64,000 nt of DNA from Scytalidium lignicola (GCA_002812745.2 NCSJ02000155.1:1-64000), one strand, 5' to 3'; positions 22,308-35,500 are shown, counted from the stretch's first letter. The notes: a model not told the origin generated them from the letters alone. Made by a program: numbers and translations.

Positions 22308-22777
22308 GAACGCTTGGTGACACATAGCAAACACGCGCGTCGCCAGCAGCCAGAACCAGGCCAGACCCGGGCCATCCGACCTGCGCGCCCGGGAAACACG
22401 AACTTCCCCCCAATCGGTCCTGTGCTACGGATGTACCTTCGTACCTTCGTACCCTCCACCACCAACACCCTCGTTTCCGCCATCGTCTTATTACCTTGAC
22501 CTTCGCTGCCACTATTCCCACTTTCNTTTTCTCCCTCCTTCTCTCCCGATCTCCATCCATTCTCCGTCAATCAACATCTTCACCTTTTATCCTCTCTTAA
22601 CAATCACTTCCAACGCTGCTCGCTCGTTTGCTGCAGCATTCCACTCGTTGACCACATACACGCCTTACCATTCGAACTCTGTCGTTAAATCCTGATTTCC
22701 CGTGAAATTATTCATCCCATCGAGAACTGCTCCTTGACGGACGGCGATTTTGATTCTTCCTTTGTCAAACCACCATC

Positions 22778-24719
22778 ATGAAGTACCTCGCAGCACTGTC
22801 GCTGCTGGCTCTGGGCGCCTCGGCCCAGACCACCCTGCCGTCCATTCAGGTCCAGGTACGTCATCTGTCGATCGATTCCACTTGGGCGATTGTGAGAGTG
22901 GCATGGCGATCGTGGAGGTTTGGAGATAGATTGGTTTCTACAGTTGTGGGATTGGATTGATTCCACGTCAATATTGGCCACTTTCAATTGCTGTCTTCTG
23001 CCTCCACAATCGGCCCTGACACTCGCCCTCCCGTTCCCGCGCACACTCTATACTCGTTTAGTAGCTAACAATATGCTCTTATCTCCCAGGGCTCCAAATT
23101 CTTCTTCCCCAACGGCACCCAGTTCTTCATTCGGGGTGTCGCCTACCAGCAAGGTGTTGGCACAGGCGGTGCTTCCGGTGCGACCTCGGACACCAACACC
23201 CAGTATGCTGACCCTCTGGCCGACGGTGCCGGTTGCGCGCGTGACATTCCCTTCATGAAGAAGCTGAAGACCAATGTCGTGCGTGTCTACGCCGTCGACC
23301 CTACCCAGAATCACGACGACTGCATGGCCTCGCTCTCTGCTGCTGGCATCTATGTCATTGCCGATTTGTCGGAGCCAAATCTGTCCATCAACCGAGAGTC
23401 CCCCGCCTGGGACACCCAGCTCTACTCCCGTTACACCTCAGTTATCGACAGCCTGCAAACCTACAGCAATGTCATCGGCTTCTTTGCCGGTAATGAAGTC
23501 ACCAACAACGCCTCTTACACCGCCGCCTCTGCCTTCGTCAAGGCCGCGGTTCGCGACAGCAAGGCCTACATCAAGTCCAAGAGCTACCGTGACACGCTCT
23601 ACGTCGGTTATGCTGCCGATGATGACCAATACATCCGTCAGGATGTTGCCGACTACTTCAACTGTGGTGACCAGGCCGATGCCGTCGACTTCTGGGGATA
23701 CAACATCTATTCGTGGTGCGGTGACAGCTCCTACCAGACTTCCGGATACGCCGATCGCGTAGCTGAGTTCTCCAACTACTCCATCCCTATCTTCTTCAGC
23801 GAATATGGTTGCAACACCCAGGGTGGTGGTGCCGCTGGCCGAGAGTTCACCGAGGTTGCAGCTCTCTATGGAGCAGATATGAGCAAGGTTTTCAGTGGTG
23901 GTATTGTCTACGAATGGTTCCAAGAGACTAACGATTATGGTAATGCCCTCCTTTTTTTTTTCTGTGTCTGTTTTCTCACTGCTCCTAAATTACTAACNTT
24001 TTTTATCAGGTCTTGTCTCTGTTTCTGGCAACACCGTATCCACCCTTGCAGACTTCAACGCCCTCTCTACCCAACTTGCGAAAGTAACCCCATCCTCTGT
24101 CTCGGCCGCCCAATACACCCCAACCAACAGTGCTCTCCAATCCTGCCCTACCTTGTTCCAGAACTGGACCGTCTCCAGCCCCAACCTTCCACCGACTCCG
24201 AACCAAGATCTCTGCGACTGCATGTACAGCTCCCTCTCTTGCCGAGCCAACTCGGATATCTCAGCCGAGGCTGTCGGCGACCTCTTTTTCGTTGTGTGTG
24301 GCTACAACGATGGCCGCCCTTGCACAGGCTTCACTGCCAACACCTCCACTGGTGTCTACGGTCCTTACCTCGGCTGCAATGACACCCAGAAACTTTCCCT
24401 TGCCTTCGACACCTACTACAAGGAGCAAGGTTCCAGCTCGGACGCCTGCAGCTTTGATGGCAACGCTACTGTTGTGCAAGCATCCAAGGCCTCCGGCAGC
24501 TGCACTTCCCTCCTCTCGGCTGCATCTAGCTCTGCCAGTAGCATTTCCAGTGGCTCTGGCACCTCATCTGGATCGGGCTCTAGCAGCAGCCAAAGCTCAA
24601 CCCACAGCCCTAACGCTGCTGCTAGATTTGGTCCACAAGGCATCAGTGGATCGGGTGTTATGATGGGCATGTATGTTTTAGGAATGGCCGTTCTTGGTGG
24701 AGCCATGGTTGTGTTGTAG
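22778..24719 (+). CDS. 1,3-beta-glucanosyltransferase (GH72 with X8/CBM43), GPI-anchored
   Basis: This is a cell-wall enzyme of the Gel/Gas/Phr family that elongates and branches beta-1,3-glucan. Exons are 22778-22855, 23090-23939 and 24010-24719 (545 residues; introns 234 and 70 nt, the second holding an N). A signal peptide ([16 protein letters not shown]) leads into GH72 with catalytic Glu162 ([10 protein letters not shown]) and Glu264 ([10 protein letters not shown]). A Cys-rich X8/CBM43 domain follows ([24 protein letters not shown]). A Ser-rich spacer and a hydrophobic tail ([16 protein letters not shown]) give a GPI signal. The X8 domain places it with the Gas1-like members that carry CBM43. 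It is probably a housekeeping wall-biogenesis gene. Confidence 0.95.
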
Positions 24720-25920
24720 ATAATTGTGTCATGTCCAAAAAAAAACCCCCCATTTCTTGTTTGGGATTTTGNTTTTTTTCATTGTAGNTTTTTTTTTTGG
24801 TTGGGTTTATATCAAACAATTGTGGTGTTGTTTTAAATTATTGAAAGCAAAAATAATAATAACCCTGATATATGACCGTCATTCGTTCATTCATTCGTCT
24901 TTTTTGAGAAAAGAATCCTCTTTGTGTTTTTGGTGTTTGTTTGTTTGTTTTCTACCAATCTACCTACTTCTTGCATTGGGATGACATGGTTGATTGTTTC
25001 TTTGGCCTCTGCTAGTTGTTGTTTATTTCTTTAGCATGCATGGTTCTCTTTTTTTTTTTAGATGAGTGTGAAAACGAGAGAATTTAGCACGGAATCCATC
25101 TCGTGAGCGAGCGAGCGAGCAAGCAAGCTACACTTGTTAGTATATATATATATATTTTTTATTGGTTGAGATTTATATAATGAAGAATTGAAGGACTGTT
25201 AAAAGACGTACTTGTAACTGTCACTAATTTGCCGTGCTGATGTCGGGAAGTCTGTAATGAGTTAGTCTTAAGCAGGGAGAGCGGCTGTCCAGTATTACAA
25301 ATAATCGACATCTTTCTACTACTTAAGAGATACATCTTATCTTTGAATTAGATGGCAATCTTTATATATTAATTATATCTGCTCAGCATATTTACTCTTC
25401 GAGTGTAATCGTATTTTTGGAATTCGTAAATGTTAGATGTCCGTTGAATGAATATTTTCCTGTAATTTTTTTATAAATATATTCATAAAATAAAATAGTC
25501 ATACTCAAAAATACATATTGACTACTTCATATTCCATTTAGAGTAAAGTAAAATGAATATAATAAGAGGAGATTCCTTTTTATTGAAGAAGAAATAATGC
25601 TTTCCTCTTTTGCATTTGTTCTTTTAATTTGCACAAGCTTCATTTGATGTGAACACGTTAACCTAGATTTGTTCACAAACAGTTCATCGCACAGCGAGAC
25701 TACTGTAGCCTCTTGTAAACTTGAGCAAAGTAACTTGTACATCCCGCCTGAGCATCAAGCTAGTCGATAAAATTTTGTATAACATTTAATGTTGCATTTG
25801 CATCAATTAATCAAACGTGCATCATGTATTAATAGGAGTTCATATTAAGTTGAGAACTTATGTCTGTTGATTTTACAGATAGACATTTAGGATATAAACT
25901 TATTTAAAAGACAACTTGCC
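24720..25920. other. 3' flank of GH72 gene and intergenic DNA
   Basis: The stretch holds T-rich 3' UTR-like sequence with N characters at 24772 and 24788, a GAGC/AAGC microsatellite (about 25104-25128) and a TA repeat at 25141-25155. No gene is seen before the 5S rRNA. Confidence 0.5.
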
Positions 25921-26039
25921 ACATACGACCATAGACTGAGGAATACTGGGCATCCCGTCCGCTCTGCCATACATAAGCCTCAGATCGGGAGATCAGTAGT
26001 TGGGTCGGTGACGACCAGCGAATACCTTCTGTTGTATGN
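25921..26039 (+). rRNA. 5S ribosomal RNA
   Basis: The sequence starts ACATACGACCATAG and ends CCTTCTGTTGTATG, as in filamentous-ascomycete 5S rRNA. The ends pair (ACATAC with GTATGt), and the internal promoter region (AGTTGGGTCGGTGACGACC) is intact. An N is followed directly by TTTTATTTTT, the Pol III terminator. Single dispersed 5S genes of this kind are the rule in Pezizomycotina. It is identical over 118 bases to the copy at 49612-49730. Confidence 0.93.
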
Positions 26040-26453
26040 TTTTTATTTTTCTATTTTTTGAATTAGTGATATTTAATAATTTAGGAATAAATGGGCATCT
26101 TGATTATTATTACTTGAGAGGCTTATTTTTTTTGTAATTAGTAGTATTAATACTATCATTTGAGTTATTCTTCTATGTTGTACTGCCGATTTGCGCTCTA
26201 GAGATAGAACACCCCTGTAGCTAAAATTTCGACACTTTACGTATTCGCTGCCCTATTTATCAGGCTCAAGCACTCTAAATCCTTTTTGGGCGATCTCGGA
26301 TTAAACATTTCCCGTAGCAAGGGCAGAATTCGAATTAGGGCTTCCGATAAGCGAAGGAAAAACATCGCACAACGTCCCCAACGGATCTTCAAATCACAAG
26401 GCACAAAACCTCTCCTCTCGTCCATCCTTCCATCAACTCGATCAGTCGCAGCA
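26040..26453. promoter_or_regulatory. Promoter region of the eS28 gene
   Basis: The 3' flank of the 5S gene is followed by the upstream region and 5' UTR of the ribosomal-protein gene, which ends with a C/T-rich stretch (TCCTCTCGTCCATCC...) typical of translation-machinery genes. No clear TATA box is seen. Confidence 0.45.
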
Positions 26454-26820
26454 ATGGAATCCTCCAAAACCCCCGTCAAGCTCGTCAAGGTGACTCGAGT
26501 CCTCGGCCGAACCGGTACGCAGAATCTTCCCATAGCAATCTAACTTCCCTCCCTTCTCGGTTCATGGCGGAAGAAGAAAGCTAACAATTGAGGATTAAAA
26601 AGGCTCCCGTGGAGGTGTTACGCAGGTGCGCGTTGAGTTCATGGATGATCAAACTCGTTCCATCATCCGTAACGTCAAAGGCCCAGGTATGGATTGATTT
26701 GTGTTATTCTTCCAATGAAGGCAGAGACGGGCAGAGGGGCTGACTTTTACATGTATAGTCCGTGAAGATGATATCTTGTGCCTCCTGGAATCCGAGCGCG
26801 AAGCCCGACGTCTCAGATAA
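26454..26820 (+). CDS. RPS28: 40S ribosomal protein eS28
   Basis: This is a 68-residue structural protein of the small ribosomal subunit. Exons are 26454-26514, 26603-26686 and 26759-26820; introns of 88 and 72 nt close in phase. The product begins [20 protein letters not shown], continues [18 protein letters not shown] and ends EREARRLR, matching eS28 over its whole length. The normal family length is 64-69 residues. It is a good positive control for the splice rules used elsewhere in this window. Confidence 0.97.
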
Positions 26821-27800
26821 ATATGCTACCGGTTTACAAGTGGGAGGATATGGGAGGATGGAGGATGGAACAGTGGAATTATGGCTTTGTTCCGGGTGGT
26901 GATGGTGGAAGATTTTGTCATAATGAAACTTCAGTGATTGAAGGACATGGGAAATTCAAAAACGTAGGCGTCACCGGTTAAAGACTCAGGGGCAATATAA
27001 ATCACGGCTCTGTAGTTTGGCACGCATTTTATCAAGCTTTGCACAACTCCATTGCTGTGTTGTTTGTTTTGCTCACGCGCTCCCAGTGAAATTTGATATG
27101 GTATCCCAACGTTTTGTATTATTATACTTGGACGGCTTAGATCCTAGTTCAGCGCAGTTGTGGCAGAACATGCTTTTGGTTTGCTGTGTCACAGGCTCGT
27201 GGTACTCGAGGTTTCAAGTGTTCAGAATCGATGTGTTGCAAGTAATGTTGTGCCGCCTGTGCCTTCTTTAAAGCTAAACAGACCGAATTATATGGGCGTA
27301 AACACCACTACTATTTAGGATGCTTCGGTTTCGAATATAGGCAAAGGAGTGGGACAGCTTGGATTGCCATCAAAGCATAATAGCTCCTCCGGTACTCGTA
27401 GACATACTTAACAACTAGTGGTTTTAAAAGAAGTGTCTTACACTTATATGGACTAATAACATTTTCCAAACTATCGTAAAAGACCTGTTAATTTTTTATA
27501 AAATAGTATATGTTTAAACTTTTAATCATTTCATAACATAACTTTTCTTAGTCTACTTGAAGAGGTTGTCCTTCATTTTTAACATCGTACAAATTGTCAA
27601 TATGGTAACCTACTTTAAAGGTATCCTCTACATGATGAAGAGTACCTATTGGTCCTTATCCCCGGTGGATGATACATCCACGCTGGCGCTAGTTTGGATT
27701 ACCTTAGCAATTGAAAGCTANTTTTTTTCATATGGAGGGTCTTGATAGAAGAACACGAAGCATAGAAATTGATATATTACGAGCTTTAAAGTCTCGATCA
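26821..27800. other. Intergenic, no gene seen
   Basis: The 3' flank of the eS28 gene and convergent 3' flank of the Rieske oxygenase gene. An open frame at 27017-27271 has no motif and starts inside the probable eS28 3' UTR. N at 27721 stands before T7. Confidence 0.45.
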
Positions 27801-29376
27801 TCACCATTCTATTTCTTGTCCCATCATCTTACACAGAGGGTCAGACTCATCAAATGCGCCCTGATCCTTTGGAATCGAGTAATCTATACTCTTCCCCTTT
27901 TTCATCTCTAGCTCGATATGTTCTATGAGTGTCTTTCGCACTTTGTCTTGGTACCACTTGACGGCGTGTTCTGTATTCTGGTAAGCTCCCACTCCTACAG
28001 TTTTAGCAAAACTCTAACCTTGAACTGGGTGAAGTCGGCCTTTCCCCAATATTCCGTTGTTAAACCCTTTCTGTGCTGCTTCGGCGAGTTGCACATCTTC
28101 TATTTCAACAAATCGCCAATATGCGATGTCATGTTCCATCCAATGGTCATACTCCGCGCTAGGCTTCTTCACATCGGCTCGTCGATATGTTTCACTTTGA
28201 TAGGATGTATCCAAAGCTCCATTGGCATTGTATCGTGCAATGAAAAGCAGGTTTTCACTGAAGATAATCGCTCCTATGGGGTAAAGCCATGTAATATAAG
28301 ATTCACCGATACGAGAGTCCGAAGGGGGAAGGAAATGCCGTGAAGCTCCGATCCCTTGACGAAGATAATAATCCTTAAGGCAGAAGTCCTTGGGAAGTGT
28401 AGTGGGATGACCTGTTTGACAATGATAACACTCTTGGAAGCCATCTGCAAATGTCTTCCAATTGAATTTTGTGCCAGCTGAAGCGCTCTCCCAGGTATGG
28501 TCATATTCCCAACCTTCCTTGGGGAATAAATGGTATTCGTCACCGATAGCTTTGCCGGTTTCAGATTTTGGAGTTGGATCAAAGTCGTCGCCAAACTGAT
28601 CGACAAAACTGATCTCAGGTGTGCTGGAGGCGTCGAAGTTGATGAAGATAAAGCCTTGCGAAGTGACATGGGTGTGAATACGGAATAGTGAATGTTCGGC
28701 TGGGTCGAAGCCGGGCAAATTCATGTACTCGCGGGCTTGGTGAAGGTCTCCAGTTGGTAGATATGTCCTGTTGAGCATCAGTATCATTTTCAGCTGATTG
28801 CAATACCTCTACACACCATCCGTGAAACCTGCATGCCAAAACTGTCGTTGAGCCAGATTCCTTAGTTGTCACTGGATGACCGCGGTGGCGGCACACATTA
28901 TGGAAAGCATTCTATTCATCTCAATATGAGCTATTTCAACCAGGCAGTTGAGGAAAGTAGCAAAGGAACTTACAATTTGCCCAGTCTTGTCTTTGATGAG
29001 GAAAAAAGGCCAACCAAACATATTCAATGTAAGATAATCACCTGGTTTCTGGAATCGCCCTGTGAATGAAGCTATATGCCAGCACTATGATAGGCAACCT
29101 TCAGTAATTGGTGTGGCAATACTACGACTTACGCTATATGGGAACTTACACGAGAGAAAATAGCACGCCGCTCGAGTTGAAATATCTTTTCGTCGCGATA
29201 CCATCTAAAACCCCACTTGATTAATTCAAAACTTGAACAATACACCTATTCACCTACCTCGATGGCAAAAGGTCTTGGACGTCCTTCTGTAGATCTGTCT
29301 CTCGGAGATTGACTTCTGTTCCTTTCTGAAGGTAGCCGCCATTGGCTAGGTACGATTTGGAATCGACGGAAGTCAT
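27801..29376 (-). CDS. Rieske non-heme iron oxygenase (choline monooxygenase-like)
   Basis: This is an oxygenase of 432 residues that would use a Rieske [2Fe-2S] centre to feed electrons to a mononuclear iron. Six exons: 29258-29376, 29150-29204, 28974-29084, 28817-28911, 28019-28767, 27801-27970; introns 53, 65, 62, 49 and 48 nt, all in phase. The Rieske ligands are Cys102/His104 in NVCRHRGHP and Cys122/His125 in ACRFHGW. The iron site is His242/His247 in FQECYHCQTGHP. The C-terminal block GRLHPVQEHAVKWYQ is typical of aromatic-ring-hydroxylating/choline monooxygenase-like fungal proteins. The real substrate is unknown. The electron-transfer partner is not in the window. Confidence 0.92.
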
Positions 29377-30631
29377 GATAGCCGATTAGTTTCTTTGTTG
29401 ATGGACTTATACCCTGATTATAAAATGGAATTTAGGTTTCTATTGTCTTCGATTTTCAGGCACTGTGAATGATGATATGGACTTTGCTGAGAATCGGTCA
29501 GTTTGAGTGAGAAATGATGCTGATTAATTTCCTTCCTAACCCCCAAGTCTCTGCCTTCCTTTACTAGTATTTTGGTGAATATGTCGGCCTGTTTGAAGTG
29601 AGTTCATGAAGATCACGAAGTTGATATTCCACAGGCGATAGAAATAGATAAGATACTGCGGCCATCTACGGTTGACAAATTCGGGCAGGGCATCTCCATC
29701 TATGTCTACCAAAAGTGGGATAAAGATCCGGATTGTCAAGCGTTAGGCCAACGCAGATCTCCGACAGAGCAAATAGCTGGCCTACTGCGGATGATATGGG
29801 TAGGCAGGTCTAGGAAAGTATTCATTAATATGTTGTGGTTCTCCATTCACCTCTTGTTTTCTTTAATCGATATATGCCTATTTGAAGAGACATTACATGC
29901 GATCAATGATCGATCTCTGGAGGATGTCCATAGTCTCAACAAGAGGAACTACTTTGGCGTTTCTTTCTTTTACTTCAGTGTTTGGTCTGGACAAGGACTT
30001 TCAATGGCAATAAACATCCAAGCATTCACTGCAAGGGTACAATATTATATTTCGTATTTGTCACCAGGATTTACTCTTGGTAGTCTAGAAGCGACCAGAA
30101 TGTTCATAAATTTCATATGATTTCATATTTTCACTACGAAGTTAGTGTTTATCGCTTTATTTCAGGAGATCTACAATCATCTAGTCCTCTAGTAGTTTTC
30201 ACGTATGCTGTTCTATGCTCAGCGGTTTAAATCTCCTATAACGCAAGTAACTACGCTTTGTCAAACAACTTGATATTTTTACCTTGTGTGGCTACTAAGT
30301 GCAAATGAATGTAAAGTACACATCAAGAGGAACTTTAGGAATCAGAAATTTGTCCTTAAAGTAAGTCTGTATAGGGTCGCTTAGTTATATGTAGCCTCTT
30401 GAAGATGCTTCACCTGAAAATCAGCTTGGAGGCGCAGCCTTGTCATTATTTCCTTTCTAGACATATATTGCCTGATACCTATCTCCACATATCCGTCCTC
30501 TAGAATTTAAATTTGGATTGTTGGGATAACTTAGCAGTTCTTAACGCAAAAACGATTCTCAGCCTTGTCCGATCTCGCATCCTGGTCTCACACACATAAC
30601 GTTGTTTTTCTTAAGCCCTTTCTTAACGACT
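29377..30631. other. Divergent intergenic region
   Basis: The region lies between the Rieske oxygenase gene and the orphan membrane-anchored gene. Open frames at 29536-29739 and 29791-30120 have no family motif. The last 60 bp before 30632 hold the promoter end of the downstream gene. Confidence 0.4.
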
Positions 30632-32284
30632 ATGGCACCATTGGCTTTCGGGGATAAAATAAACATCTCTGCCATGATTGGGACATGGTTCGGCACATTA
30701 TTCACTCTGGGTGGTCTGATAGCTGTAATAGCCCAACTTCGCTCGCTCCTCAAGGACTTCTCCACTTCCCGCGATGAGATGGTCAAAGCAGCTGCTGGTG
30801 ACTGGGCTATTTGCCTGCCCAAACTCCAGCATTCAGATGTCGGAATTATTGAGGGAAAGGCTCCCTCACTAAGTGCGTGGATTCAACATTACTATAGCGA
30901 AGGGAAGAGTATCACCATCTGCCCTTACGAGAGAAGGTTAGTTAGCGGGCAATCGTCATGGAGTCGTCTCTTTTGTCGTCTTCAAATCCACCCAGAAGAG
31001 CTTATGAATCTTGGACATCGGAGTAGTCTCGATGAACAAACACCGATTCCTCCACAACTCCCTGAAACAGCTGACATACTTGTTGATGGTTCAAAGATCT
31101 CTTACGGGCTTCCAGGAGATGAATTTGCTGCTCTTCTTATTCTCAGTGGATTTTCCCCCTCGGCTTACAATCCAAAAGAGACCACAAGAACCACATCACA
31201 TTTGGGACACATGTATTTAGCTGCCCATAGTGATCCGTTCTCGCAAGTTGCCCAGCTAGATAGCGCTTCTTGGAATTACTTTAGCACTTTCCATGGAGTG
31301 AGGTGGGAGGGAAGATATGCAGACCGCTTGAATATACGGCATTGCCTGGATCTCGCTCTAGGAATCCTGCGATTCTACTGTGTTGGGAAACCAGCCACAT
31401 TACTCTTTGCCAGTAGGACAGAGAAGACTTCACATCTGTCAGCACCAATTAGACCTCCTTGGCCTAGGCCCTCTCCTCGGCAGATCCTCAAAATTCGACG
31501 CAGTCTGACTGAACTCACCGGAGGATTTATGGAGCAAAATCCCATTTATGATATTGCAAGCATTGCATTCCCAAACTTCAGCCAGATATTTGTTGGCGAT
31601 CATATCGCCTTGGGAGGGAAAGCATTCTGTTTTCGTCTGGATCCACCTGAGCTGGATACAGTATTCGAAATCGCCTTTGGCCTGAAAGCGCTCAAACCCT
31701 GGGGAGTTCTACCTGTGATTCCACGATCAATAGTTGATGCCTTTTGTCCACTTCTACAGGAGCTATTGGCAAAGAACTCGCAAAATATATCCCGTCCGCT
31801 CACATTAATTCAAACATTTCGAGGGCTTCCTGTAACTGTGCAATACAATGTCCCCCATCGAACAAGGGAGGCCATGGATGCAGCTCTCAACTCACTCTCA
31901 GATGTTGAAACGCGCAACTTTTCGGGCCTCACCGCTCGTTGCTCGCTTTATTACGATGCCATGATCTACGTATTCGAGAACAATAACCTTAGTCTCGAAG
32001 ATGTAGAGATCGGACTGGCTGCATGCTGTGCCGCTGAATACGCTATTTCGAAGGCGACTCCCCTTGTACAGTTTGAGGAGACGGTGAGGAAGGAACTATT
32101 GTTGGAGTATGAGCAATCTGTTAGAGCTTCGCTAAGAGAGTGCTTAAAAGGGTCGTCGATGAATGAGGTTCCGCCATGGGCTTGCAAGATATTGGCTACA
32201 TATCTCCACGCTTGGCTCCAGGAGGCAAAGGATATCAAGAAGGGTTTTAAGCATAACTTTAGAAGACGAGTATTTCTTGGCTAA
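30632..32284 (+). CDS. Orphan protein with N-terminal membrane span
   Basis: An intron-less gene of 550 residues that I do not recognise. I start at the first true ATG (MAPLAFGDKINISAM). Residues about 12-36 form one hydrophobic span (MIGTWFGTLFTLGGLIAVIA), followed by a short basic/acidic helix, so the protein is probably anchored with most of its mass on one side. The large domain has conserved-looking blocks (HLGHMYLAAHSDPF, LRFYCVGKPATLLF, IFVGDHIALGGKAF, GLTARCSLYYDAMIY) but no catalytic motif I can name. Codon use and the long open frame make it a real gene. The N-terminal span plus large domain recalls lineage-specific Leotiomycete proteins, which is an inference. Confidence 0.8.
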   Translation: MAPLAFGDKINISAMIGTWFGTLFTLGGLIAVIAQLRSLLKDFSTSRDEMVKAAAGDWAICLPKLQHSDVGIIEGKAPSLSAWIQHYYSEGKSITICPYERRLVSGQSSWSRLFCRLQIHPEELMNLGHRSSLDEQTPIPPQLPETADILVDGSKISYGLPGDEFAALLILSGFSPSAYNPKETTRTTSHLGHMYLAAHSDPFSQVAQLDSASWNYFSTFHGVRWEGRYADRLNIRHCLDLALGILRFYCVGKPATLLFASRTEKTSHLSAPIRPPWPRPSPRQILKIRRSLTELTGGFMEQNPIYDIASIAFPNFSQIFVGDHIALGGKAFCFRLDPPELDTVFEIAFGLKALKPWGVLPVIPRSIVDAFCPLLQELLAKNSQNISRPLTLIQTFRGLPVTVQYNVPHRTREAMDAALNSLSDVETRNFSGLTARCSLYYDAMIYVFENNNLSLEDVEIGLAACCAAEYAISKATPLVQFEETVRKELLLEYEQSVRASLRECLKGSSMNEVPPWACKILATYLHAWLQEAKDIKKGFKHNFRRRVFLG

Positions 32285-32560
32285 AAGTTGTGATCTCTGC
32301 TGTTCTTAGACATGTATGTAGGGCGTTGTTTTTAAGATCTAAAGCACATGTGAAAAGATAATGAATATATTTAGAACTATTTTATAATGGATATTATTGA
32401 CGAACTAGTTACCCCTGTAATATACCGTATGTATCCAATAACCCACCTCCCTCCTTCTATATCATGGTTGCCGTCAAATTTCACCTCCAAAACCTAATAT
32501 AAGAGAATTAATGAAAGCTAGCTATAATATTTCCACCGGCTGGTTGCATACTATTGCTGC

Positions 32561-35500
32561 TTACACACCAGGTAGGTCGAAGTTCCCAATTTGAGGCCAG
32601 TTACCAATTTTTCCCGGGTCTCCACCAAGCTGGATAAATTGTCCTACAGCAGGAGTAGGTCCATCAAGCACGAAAATCATATACCATCCTGGAGGCGCAA
32701 CATGTGCAGTTGGAGGCGCGTCAACGGTGCAGGTATTACCATTGCAGCTGAAAGCTGGGAAAAGCGTTCTCTGACCCATTGCGTTGCCATGAGTACTTAC
32801 AACTGAACCAAGCATAGAGACTGCGCTCGCAGTTCCAGATGTGACGGTGAAGCTGATAGTTGCACCATAGGCCCAGACTTTGCTTGAAAGCGTAAACTCT
32901 GGTCGTGGCAAGCCGGAAAGAAGGTATGGTGGTGTGAATACTTCGACACGATATTCTTCTGGGAAGTTTCCTGGTGGTTGGGTGTAATCTCCGGTCGGGT
33001 CAGATCCGGAGATCAGGACACGGCCATCGATGAGGACGATCGCTTCAGAGTGGTAAAGACGAGCGACAGTAGTGTTTGCCATGATGCTCATCCGCTGGTT
33101 CACTGGCTTGCGTGGGTCATAGAGAACGGCGTTGTAGTTTGGATCACCAGCCAGGCCAAAGCCGGCAACACCATGCTGGGCACCGTTGACAATTACATAG
33201 GTACCGTCAGGGAGACCAGCCATGCAAGGCATCACACGACGGGATGGCTATATGGAGAAAGGCAGTTAGAAAAAAGGGGATTGGAATTCGGGGTTCAAAA
33301 ATTAAACATACCATTCTCTCAATAGTCCACACTGGATCTTCTGCCTCTGGTTGCGTAGAGACGCAGTTATCAATAGGGTATCCACCGCCAGAAGTCGAGC
33401 CTCCACAAATCAGAACTCCCAGGAGGTCTGTGTATGGCGCATGCTGTGGTAATAGCACCATCGTTCCTTCAAGTTGATACGTTCTGCCACCGGTAGGATC
33501 ATTGACTGCACCAGGAATCTGAGGCAATATCTTCTTAGTCTGGAATGTGACTTCATCTAGGATTCTTGCCTGATTGTAATATGCAACGAAGATGCCAGAG
33601 GGTACCACACAAACGTAAGGATAGAGGTTGAACGGGGCAGTTTGATCCAAGAACTCTAGATAGACTGTGGTATTTGAGTATCCGCTAACCGTAGATGCGT
33701 CAGGAACACCAGTAGCAGGCAAGAGCTCTAAAGTTGGCTGCTCCGCATCGTTACTTCCAATTTCCCCACCGATAATCATGATTGAGCCGTTCGCCATGAC
33801 CATGGCAGAGGGGTACCAGCGAGGAACTTGAAGAGACAAGATACCAGGATCTTCTTGCCATTCGTTCTTGCCAGGCACGCCATTTGATCCATCAGGCCAG
33901 TAGAGTCTGATTCCAAAGTTAGATTCTCCAGCCCAGCCTCCAACCGTAATCTGTCGTCCAGCTTTATCAGGCAGTGTGAGTCCCGCAGAGCAGAATACAT
34001 CGGTGTCCATGCCTATCATAGTTCTCCATGCAGCAGTAAAGTTCGAAATTTCCGTAAGATCCAGTTCATATGCACCAGTACCATTAGGCTCACCAGATCC
34101 ATACTTTTCTGTAAATGTAACCTTTCCAGTCACCACCTGTGAAGTCATGAGTGGGACAACAACACCGCCTATGAGTAATGAATATTCGCCGGCATTGTTA
34201 CCAGTTGGGAAATCCCAGGAATACAGAGGCTCAGACCCGTTCCAGGCATAGTAACTCATGAGATTTCCAGATCCACATAGATACTGGGTATCTCCAGTAC
34301 AAGGCGCATTACATTGGGAGTCATCGACAATTTGGGGTACACGGCTTCGAGTATACTGCTGTACATTATCTGGATCCGTCGAAACGCCAGGAGCAGAGGC
34401 AACGAGGATATTCTGAACATCGCCACAGAAGCATTGAGAGCCGAATTCTAATCCCGCAGCGTTGAATCCGAATTCTTGACACGTTGCGAGACAGGCTGGC
34501 GCAGTGTTATTGTCGTTTTGCCACACTAGGTATGGGAAAGTAGACAGAATCTCGTTAGCATCCTCACTCGAAGGAATGTTATCCTGCAAGCAACCTTTGT
34601 ATACCCAGCCGGTTGGTAACCCTATGATTTGAGCAGTGGGAGGCTGGAACACCTGTGGTGTGCCATGAGAATAGACTGATAACCTATTCCCAGCTCCACA
34701 GGTCTCTGCACTGTTGCCCGTGCAAGGCATATTGCAGTCTGCTTGATTCGCGGCCAGGGAAGCTCCGTTATAGAGGAAGTTATCGCAGAAACACTGAGTG
34801 CTGAACTCTAGACCTGCGATGGTATATCCAGCTGCAACACAAGCTTCGACGCAGGATTGAATGGTGAGCGTCTGGCTGTCGGGTTGTTGGTGGTTTAAGT
34901 CGCGGCCGTTTAAGCCGTCAACATAACAGCCTTGGTAAGTCCAACCAGTTGGTAGACCTGTTGTGGCCGGCGTGGAAACGGCTGGAGGGCCAGTGGTTGT
35001 AGTAGTAGTAGGCCTTGACGTCGTTGTGGTGGATGGCAAAGCACCAGTGAGCATGTACAAGTCCAATCTGTTTCCTGAGCCGCAGTACTCATATTGATTA
35101 CCTGGACAGATATTGCTGCAGTCTGTCAAGGGAGCAATGACAGAGCCAGCATTAAGACTGTTCCCGCAATAACCTGTTAATGAGTTAGAACGAAATCAAT
35201 ATGAGGTGGAAGAATTGGGGAAAATATACATTCTCCTGAATACTCAACACCGAAGTAGATAAACTTCTGTTGTGAACAATAACCCTCACACTCCTCGATT
35301 GTCATGGCGTCGTAATCATAAAGTGGTGCTGCACCATCCAATGCTCGACCACCGGTAGCCTCGGTATAACAACCCTGGTAGCTATAAGGACCGGCAGTAG
35401 GTTCGTGCTGAAGCGTAGGATGTGCCGAAGTTGTAGTTGTAGGTTTGGTGGTGGTTGTAGAGGCTGCGGGAGGAGGCACACTTGGAGCAGAACTACTTGT

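Larger units (their letters stand above)
20614..22777. promoter_or_regulatory. Long intergenic region, divergent promoters
   Basis: The GH43 and GH72 genes point away from each other across 2.2 kb. Short frames at 20807-22570 have no recognisable motif. The last 550 bp are C/T-rich, typical of strongly expressed fungal promoters and 5' UTRs, and hold two CCAAT boxes. N characters are at 22065 and 22526. Confidence 0.55.

Noticed and set aside
23274..23923. Long frames of 162 and 161 codons inside the GH72 gene
   Set aside because: Shadow frames of a G/C-rich coding exon; the GH72 frame explains the DNA completely.
25921..26039. Inverted 118-bp repeat shared with 49612-49730, first taken for a MITE
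   Set aside because: Both copies have the conserved start, internal promoter and end of fungal 5S rRNA and are followed by T-rich DNA.
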